Assembly: GCA_016839955.1 (NCBI GenBank)
Contig: JAEOTI010000678.1
Location: 1-11,461 of the forward strand
DNA: 11,461 nucleotides
Direction of reading: 5' to 3'
From: Candidatus Hodarchaeota archaeon
GTDB lineage: Archaea; Asgardarchaeota; Heimdallarchaeia; Hodarchaeales; YT1-057
A model generated the notes under the pieces. The model had not been told where the DNA came from. It searched no databases and was given only the letters and a program-made list of their open reading frames with translations. The position numbers and the translations under genes were made by a program. Positions 6,507 through 11,461 of this stretch are shown here, in pieces (the first letter of the stretch is position 1; the number at the start of each line of letters is the position of its first letter).

Positions 6507-9500
6507 GAAAAGAAATTCACCTCATTAAAAGACAATTTGTTCTCTTAATTTTGATTTTTTCGTTTTTATTCTCGATAAACAATCTATACGGACAAGATAC
6601 GAAAATTAGTGTATCTGTACAAGAAACGAAAATAGATTTAACCTACTCTAGCAAAGCTGAACGAGTACCTTCAATAACAGCCATTACGAATACTACTAGC
6701 TATTCCTATGAATTTAATGTTACGACAGGTTTTGAAGATCAGTATATTGGTTATTATTCATTTCATGAAGGAGCTCGAATCAATATTACTGCTACTTGGG
6801 TAGCTAATTCAACGGATGATATTATGGATTTTGGATTTTATATTGGTACAATCGGTCTTGAAAACCCTAATTGGGGCAATGATGAGCTAACAGGTTGGAC
6901 TTTAGCAACAGGTGGGGGATCACCGGAATTTTATGATGGTATTGTACCAATCACTTCAGACAGATATTATATTCGATTAATCAACTTTGCAGGAAATTAT
7001 ACATCGGGAACTATTACTGTTCAAGAAGAATATGAGGAAATTGAATGGGATTTTTCTTATCGGAGCCCCATAAATATCTCTATAGTCCCGATTGGCTACG
7101 AAGAATCATTATTTAATACATCAGTTTTACTTTCAAAGTTACCATTATTCAACATACCAACAACAAGCTCTGGGAAATCGATCCCAATTGCCTATAATTA
7201 CAAAGTTATTCATGCAAACAATACTTTTGCTACAGAACTTAATAATTTTGTACTTATGAATTCTGTAAATGGGACTGGAACAACTTCAAAACTCAACATC
7301 ACCGCTCTTGAATACCAGAGAGACAATCTCTATTATCAAGATATTTTCGAACCTCAAGACGGTCGGGCCATAAATGCAAGTGCTATCGACTTGTATTTAT
7401 CAGATCATGTATATGATAATACAGCTGATTATACAATTTATCTCTTTAATTTCTCAAAATTTGATACCCCTGATCATTCCATTGAACACTGGTATAATCT
7501 TTCTGAAGTAGATGTTGATAGCGATGTTGACAGACATTGGTGGCGTCTTGAATGGGACAACCCAAAAAATTTTGATGCAGCGTTCCCCTACGCAGCCTAT
7601 GGTCATGCTGGTCGACATTATTTTATTGATCCTTATGCTTTCCAATGGTATCTGAATTGGACACTTATTTGGCGTGATGTCAGTACTAGTGACGGATTAC
7701 ATGATTTCTACAGTCAGGACTTAGATGAGTACCAGAAAACACATAATATTTACACCACTGATGGACAGGAAGCAATTTTTCGTTATTTAAGTTCATGGAT
7801 CGCTGAAATAATCCCGCAGCATCTTGCATGGGATCCAATGTGGATTCCCAGTGCAGACTCAATAGCGTTAGAAGTTTTGCTGTTTAACAATGTGACTCAT
7901 CTTGGTATAAATAATAGTGATTTAGCCTGGACAGTCAATGAACCTTATATTCAGTCAGTTTATAGTAATTTACTACCAGATGTTGCTCTTTCGACTAATA
8001 TTACAATTGTTGATTTGGATGATTGGCCAGAGATCGAAAGTGCATTAATCGATAATCCTTTTACTCATAGCCCTCACCCACCTCAAGACCAATGGAAATA
8101 TGTGGATGGTTATGCTGTCTTTTCTAATACCAGTGCACGAAAAAGTCAAGATTTTAATCTGAGTAAGGCGGATACAGTTGTAACTGCTTATATGTTCGTC
8201 TTGGATAATACATCCTTTGCTTCTGGCTCTATTCCTTGGGCAGGGCAGGAATATACTGGGCTTGGAGGTGGTGGTCATGTGACTATGTTAATGGAAATAG
8301 ATCGACTTTTTTATTCAGATAGGGTTACTCACCGTCAGGGTTTATCAAGTATCCTAATCCACGAAATTGGTCACGCAGTTGGATTCCCACATACATTTAC
8401 TAGTTCACAGTTAGCTGGTGATTTTCTTTGGGATGTTATGGGCTACTATCCGGGTACCGGTAATTTTTCAGCAATTAGGATAGAGCGTTATCAACAATAC
8501 CTCACAGAAATTGAGTTATTGGATTTTAAGGATTTCTTAGTAAATATAGCAATTGAGAATGGTTCAATTCCTGTAGTAGCAGCTTTCCTTAATCAGGCTG
8601 AAGATATCTTCGAAGAAATAACTCAAATGTTCTCTGCACACGATTATATAGGGGCTAGGATAAAAGCAAAGGAACTTGATCCAATAATAAATCAACTTGA
8701 ATCGATAGTGAATGATAGTGGAGTTCCATTGATTAATGAACCAAACGATTTTAGTTATACCTACGGAGATCTGAATAATTTTATAACTTGGAATGCGACA
8801 GATGATAATCCTAGTAACTATACTGTAAATCTCAGTAGTAATTTTTACGAATTTGATGAATGGAATGGTAGTTTAATTAATGTAAAAGTAGATGACTTGT
8901 CAGTCGGTTCATATTCATTTTTGATTATAATAATGGATTTACTGGGCAACACAGTGAATGATACTGTTGTTGTAACAGTCATTTCAGATACATCTTCTGC
9001 CCCTCAAAACCTCACTGGAACCGCGGGAGAAGGTTTTGTCGAATTAGTATGGACAGCTCCGACCTCGGATGGTGGAACTTCAATAACAGAGTATCATATT
9101 TATCGTTCGACTAGTAGTGGCTCAGGGTATATACAAATAGGAATCAACACCACTACCTCGTATAATGATACCACTGTCTCAAATGGCGTGACCTATTATT
9201 ATGTCGTTCGAGCTGTTAATGTCATTGGTGAGAGTGTTGCTTCAAACGAAGTCTCTGCAACACCAACTGCACCAGCTACAGTTCCAACAGCACCTCAATC
9301 GTTGCAAGCAATTGCAGGTGATGATTTTGTCGATTTATCTTGGACTATACCGAGCGCGGATGGGGGTTCTTCAATAACTGAATATCATATCTATCGCTCT
9401 ACAACGAGCGGTTCCGGGTATATAGGAATAGGAACCAGTGGTCTCACCTCGTTTAAAGATACCACAGTCTCAAATGGTGTTACCTATTATTACGTCGTTC

Positions 9501-9721
9501 GGGCTGTGAATGCGATTGGCGAAGGTATTTCTTCAAACGAGGCCATTGCAACTCCAATTGCACTTATTTCATCGAGTACATCGACCTCTACACAAGCTAC
9601 TACACAAACGACAAGCTTTAGTGGTGTTTTCTTCTTATTTGGTCTAACTTCACTCTCTCTAAGTATGCTTTACATCAAGCGTCGAAATTCTGGGCGCTCA
9701 TTCGATGACCGTACCGAATAA
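6503..9721 (+). CDS. Large secreted, membrane-anchored metzincin-type metalloprotease with Ig-like and FN3 domains
   Basis: This 1072-residue protein is exported and held at the cell surface. It opens with a basic segment and a hydrophobic helix (residues 12-25), a signal peptide likely cleaved near residue 31. An N-terminal beta-rich region (about 50-180) is followed by a large region holding the zinc site HEIGHAVGFPH (620-630), which matches HExxHxxGxxH. His620, His624 and His630 would be the ligands and Glu621 the catalytic residue. A Met-turn-like DVMGY has its Met at 646. A helical stretch (about 690-740), an Ig-like domain (about 745-830), two FN3 domains (833-929, 930-1020), a Ser/Thr linker (1023-1040), a membrane helix (1041-1058) and a KRR-containing tail complete it. 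Many N-x-S/T sequons suggest glycosylation. The substrate is unknown; extracellular protein is the natural guess. The OppD gene follows by 78 bases. The start is GTG 6503 or possibly ATT 6515. Confidence 0.9.
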   Translation: MGKEIHLIKRQFVLLILIFSFLFSINNLYGQDTKISVSVQETKIDLTYSSKAERVPSITAITNTTSYSYEFNVTTGFEDQYIGYYSFHEGARINITATWVANSTDDIMDFGFYIGTIGLENPNWGNDELTGWTLATGGGSPEFYDGIVPITSDRYYIRLINFAGNYTSGTITVQEEYEEIEWDFSYRSPINISIVPIGYEESLFNTSVLLSKLPLFNIPTTSSGKSIPIAYNYKVIHANNTFATELNNFVLMNSVNGTGTTSKLNITALEYQRDNLYYQDIFEPQDGRAINASAIDLYLSDHVYDNTADYTIYLFNFSKFDTPDHSIEHWYNLSEVDVDSDVDRHWWRLEWDNPKNFDAAFPYAAYGHAGRHYFIDPYAFQWYLNWTLIWRDVSTSDGLHDFYSQDLDEYQKTHNIYTTDGQEAIFRYLSSWIAEIIPQHLAWDPMWIPSADSIALEVLLFNNVTHLGINNSDLAWTVNEPYIQSVYSNLLPDVALSTNITIVDLDDWPEIESALIDNPFTHSPHPPQDQWKYVDGYAVFSNTSARKSQDFNLSKADTVVTAYMFVLDNTSFASGSIPWAGQEYTGLGGGGHVTMLMEIDRLFYSDRVTHRQGLSSILIHEIGHAVGFPHTFTSSQLAGDFLWDVMGYYPGTGNFSAIRIERYQQYLTEIELLDFKDFLVNIAIENGSIPVVAAFLNQAEDIFEEITQMFSAHDYIGARIKAKELDPIINQLESIVNDSGVPLINEPNDFSYTYGDLNNFITWNATDDNPSNYTVNLSSNFYEFDEWNGSLINVKVDDLSVGSYSFLIIIMDLLGNTVNDTVVVTVISDTSSAPQNLTGTAGEGFVELVWTAPTSDGGTSITEYHIYRSTSSGSGYIQIGINTTTSYNDTTVSNGVTYYYVVRAVNVIGESVASNEVSATPTAPATVPTAPQSLQAIAGDDFVDLSWTIPSADGGSSITEYHIYRSTTSGSGYIGIGTSGLTSFKDTTVSNGVTYYYVVRAVNAIGEGISSNEAIATPIALISSSTSTSTQATTQTTSFSGVFFLFGLTSLSLSMLYIKRRNSGRSFDDRTE
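8999..9565 (+). repeat. Tandem FN3-encoding repeat, period 291 bases
   Basis: Two consecutive copies begin at 8999 and 9290, exactly 97 codons apart. By eye about 63 of 91 aligned residues are identical. The cores ITEYHIYRST and DTTVSNGVTYYYVVRAVN are unchanged, while the DNA differs at a scattering of third positions. This indicates an internal duplication of one fibronectin III domain. Confidence 0.85.
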
Positions 9722-9799
9722 TTATCGCAAACATTTAGACGAGAAGAAGAAAATAAAAAAAACCACACATCAAAAAAAAATCGCTGGTGAAAAACTAAA

Positions 9800-10801
9800 A
9801 TGACTAGTTCTGATCCTTTATTAGATGTTCAGGATCTTCAAACTTATTTTTACACCGAGGATGGGGTCGTAAAAGCTGTTGATGGCGTTTCATTCTATAT
9901 AAATCGAAAAGAAACCTTGGGAATTGTCGGGGAATCAGGTTGTGGAAAATCTATGACTTCCCTTTCTATTATGCGACTTGTACCAAGCCCCCCGGGAAAA
10001 ATTGTTGGAGGTAAGATTTTCCTTGAGGGACGAAATCTTTTAGAATTATCCTCAGAAGAAATGCGGTATGTAAGGGGATCTGATGTCGCAATGATCTTTC
10101 AGGATCCAATGACATCCCTAAACCCAGTTTTTTCGATTGGACATCAACTGGAAGAGGCCATTTTAACGCATCAAGACATCTCCGAGTATGAGGCAAAAGA
10201 TCGTGTAGCTGATATTCTAAATGTGGTTGGGATTCCAGACCCAAAGCTTCGTATGAAAGATTATCCCCATTACTTCAGTGGTGGTATGCGTCAAAGAGTT
10301 ATGATAGCAATGGCTCTTTCCTGCAACCCTCTCCTACTAATAGCTGATGAGCCAACAACTGCATTGGATGTTACAATCCAAGCCCAAATTGTAGAGCTCA
10401 TGAAACAACTCAAACGTCAGCTTGACACATCAATTATGTACATCAGTCACAATCTTGGGGTTGTAGCGGAGATGGCTGATAGAATTGCTGTGATGTATAC
10501 AGGTTGGATTGTAGAGACCAGTGACGTGATTACAATTTATAAAAATCCACAGCATCCCTATACACTTGCTTTACTATCTTCTATTCCAAGAATCGATAAG
10601 AGAATTTCACGACTTGATGTAATTCAAGGCCAGGTTCCGAATTTAATCGATCCTCCTTCCGGTTGCCGATTTCATCCACGATGTAATTTTGCATTCGAAA
10701 GATGTTCAAAAGAAATCCCTGCAACTTATGAAACTGAACCAGGACATCTTGTCCGTTGCCATCTTTACGACCCTGAGGATTATAAAGGGATCCCAGATTA
10801 G
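9800..10801 (+). CDS. oppD: Oligopeptide/dipeptide ABC transporter ATP-binding protein, OppD/DppD type
   Basis: This is a 333-residue cytoplasmic ATPase of the peptide/nickel import family, of usual length. Motifs are Walker A GESGCGKS (residues 44-51), Q-loop Gln101 in [11 protein letters not shown], signature FSGGMRQR (159-166), Walker B LLLIADEP (178-185), D-loop ALD (188-190) and switch His217. The C-terminal oligopeptide-transporter extension has [13 protein letters not shown] (251-263). It also has four cysteines, Cys289, Cys295, Cys302 and Cys320, in the arrangement that binds an iron-sulfur cluster in characterised DppD-type proteins. GGTGA precedes the ATG by 9 bases. The protease gene ends 78 bases upstream on the same strand with no TATA-like box or terminator between, so co-transcription is possible. 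No permease, binding protein or OppF gene follows before the window ends, so it either works with components encoded elsewhere or is an isolated copy. Confidence 0.92.
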   Translation: MTSSDPLLDVQDLQTYFYTEDGVVKAVDGVSFYINRKETLGIVGESGCGKSMTSLSIMRLVPSPPGKIVGGKIFLEGRNLLELSSEEMRYVRGSDVAMIFQDPMTSLNPVFSIGHQLEEAILTHQDISEYEAKDRVADILNVVGIPDPKLRMKDYPHYFSGGMRQRVMIAMALSCNPLLLIADEPTTALDVTIQAQIVELMKQLKRQLDTSIMYISHNLGVVAEMADRIAVMYTGWIVETSDVITIYKNPQHPYTLALLSSIPRIDKRISRLDVIQGQVPNLIDPPSGCRFHPRCNFAFERCSKEIPATYETEPGHLVRCHLYDPEDYKGIPD

Positions 10802-10978
10802 TTATCCCAATTGGTTTCTAAGTCTATTACTTCGCCCCTTTCGTTTATAGAGAAGAAGTATCACTAACGCCAATGGAAGGGGTAGAACATCAAATCCTGA
10901 AGCTTTCTCCTTCTTAAATGAAGCTGGAAGCAAGTTTCGGAAAGCGCTATTGTTAATAAATAAGCGGAATACTACATT
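10802..10978 (-). pseudogene. Possible C-terminal remnant of a membrane-anchored surface protein
   Basis: On the minus strand 58 codons without an ATG end in TAA directly beside the OppD stop codon. The translation ends with GFDVLPLPLALVILLLYKRK followed by a basic tail. A short hydrophobic helix then Lys/Arg is the layout of archaeal C-terminal surface-protein anchors, and the protease here ends the same way. A TGA closes the frame upstream. The opposite strand over 10851-10985 is also open and protein-like, so the coding strand is uncertain and the whole may be chance. Confidence 0.25.
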
Positions 10979-11201
10979 TCATGTCTGATGAATAAGTCTT
11001 TTCTGGGGAGGAACGACTGAGTCGATCCGACAATATTTAAGGTTCGACGAAAATGTTCATTTATGTCACCAAAAAACAAATTTCATGTTCCTGAACCCTT
11101 AATAAAGCACTCGAAGATAACACAAATCAAGGTCATTGTTTAGAAGAAACAGGAATATCAGAATTACGTGAAGCTATTGTTGGGATTAATAAGCAGTAAA
11201 A
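10802..11201. other. Gene-poor stretch with fragmentary open frames
   Basis: No intact gene is evident here. Protein-like fragments occur on the plus strand at 10851-10988 (for example TSNPEAFSFLNEAGSKFRKA), 11063-11143 (MSPKNKFHVPEP onward, 26 codons) and 11095-11199 (LEETGISELREAIVGINKQ at the end). On the minus strand there are the anchor-like frame and another short frame reading NEHFRRTLNIVGSTQSFLPR. They fall in different frames and are interrupted by stops. The picture fits decayed gene remains. No tRNA, hairpin terminator or insertion-sequence ends were found. Confidence 0.45.
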
Positions 11202-11461
11202 GTGAGTCGTTTGAACATAAGAATTGTTTACAGACCAAAACTAGAGTATTCCACCTTTTCAGAGGTAGATAACCTCTGCTTTCCAAATGAGGTAAACCTT
11301 TCTTTAGATCAATTTAATGGAGTTGTATCTCAGAATTTTTGGGCAGCATACAAATCTGATAATATTTTTGCTGGTTATGGATTTTTAGATGAAAGAGAAG
11401 ACTACTTTTGGATAAAAAGATTAGGAACTTCTCCAAGCTATCAGAACCAAGGGATTGGAAA
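11202..11461 (+). CDS. GNAT-family N-acetyltransferase, N-terminal part (3' end outside window)
   Basis: The frame is open from an in-frame TAA at 11190-11192 to the window edge, about 86 codons. It reads IRIVYRPKLEYSTFSEVDNL, a first strand and helix, then FWAAYKSDNIFAGYGFLDE, then WIKRLGTSPSYQNQGIGK at the edge. The last part is the beta4 strand and start of motif A (Q/RxxGxGK/A) that binds the pyrophosphate of acetyl-CoA in GNAT enzymes. These transfer an acetyl group to an amine of a small molecule or protein; the acceptor cannot be told. GTG 11202 gives the longest product. TTG 11211 is an alternative, with AGTGAG at 11201-11206 as its SD-like site. It lies about 400 bases after OppD and is probably a separate unit. 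Confidence 0.75.
   Translation, partial: MSRLNIRIVYRPKLEYSTFSEVDNLCFPNEVNLSLDQFNGVVSQNFWAAYKSDNIFAGYGFLDEREDYFWIKRLGTSPSYQNQGIG

Noticed and set aside
7454..7645. Minus-strand open frame inside the protease gene
   Set aside because: It is an antisense shadow with no SD site and no recognisable protein features. The protease frame continues unbroken on the other strand.
8045..8278. Second minus-strand open frame inside the protease gene
   Set aside because: It is antisense to the catalytic region just before the zinc site. The sense frame is clearly the real one.
9969..10244. Minus-strand open frame inside the OppD gene
   Set aside because: It is antisense to highly conserved ATPase motifs and has no independent support.
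10986..11020. Possible C/D box guide RNA (TGATGA at 10986, CTGA at 11017)
   Set aside because: The spacing is wrong for C to D' and there is no matching C' and D pair or terminal stem.
11038..11050. GGTTCGA resembling a tRNA T-loop
   Set aside because: There is no complementary T-stem, acceptor stem or anticodon arm around it.
11063..11143. 26-codon plus-strand frame beginning MSPKNKFHVPEP
   Set aside because: It is very short, has no SD site and no recognised similarity. It is mentioned only as part of the fragmentary region.

Overview
The window reads as a piece of an archaeal chromosome, most likely from an Asgard (Promethearchaeota, Loki/Heimdall-like) or similar heterotrophic archaeon. 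The basis is AT-rich DNA, archaeal-looking TATA elements with modest Shine-Dalgarno (SD) sites, a DUF47 protein, and a large secreted protease. That protease has Ig-like and fibronectin III (FN3) domains, a Ser/Thr-rich linker and a C-terminal membrane anchor. The lineage is an inference from gene style; no rRNA or other marker gene is present.

Layout. (1) Positions 1-2408, plus strand: the 3' end of an ABC-transporter operon. It holds the tail of one PotA/CysA-type ATPase, a complete second ATPase with an unusual Glu at the Q-loop, and a translationally coupled DUF47 (PhoU-like) gene. (2) Positions 2417-4181, minus strand: a TPR-repeat protein followed by a 120-residue protein of unknown function, convergent with the DUF47 gene at an 8-base gap. 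(3) Positions 4182-4647: a gap holding short, protein-like but start-less or broken reading frames on both strands, plus an inverted repeat. (4) Positions 4648-5247, plus: a one-helix membrane protein with a beta-rich domain. (5) Positions 5286-6080, minus: a nitroreductase-family flavoprotein. (6) Positions 6081-6502: a divergent promoter region. (7) Positions 6503-9721, plus: a 1072-residue surface metalloprotease with a metzincin-type zinc site. (8) Positions 9800-10801, plus: an OppD/DppD-type peptide-transporter ATPase. (9) Positions 10802-11201: a gene-poor stretch with coding-like fragments. (10) From about 11202 to the window end, plus: the start of a GNAT acetyltransferase.

How the genes may work together. 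The protease and OppD gene suggest breakdown of external protein followed by peptide uptake, though no permease, binding protein or OppF partner is visible. The first operon pairs two ABC ATPases of the polyamine/sulfate/iron/molybdate-like class with a DUF47 protein, which is usually met beside Pit phosphate transporters. That arrangement is worth examining. I see no CRISPR array, insertion sequence, tRNA, rRNA or recognisable defence system. I did not find a clearly new multi-gene system; the best candidates are the ABC-DUF47 operon, the TPR/120-residue pair and the surface protease.
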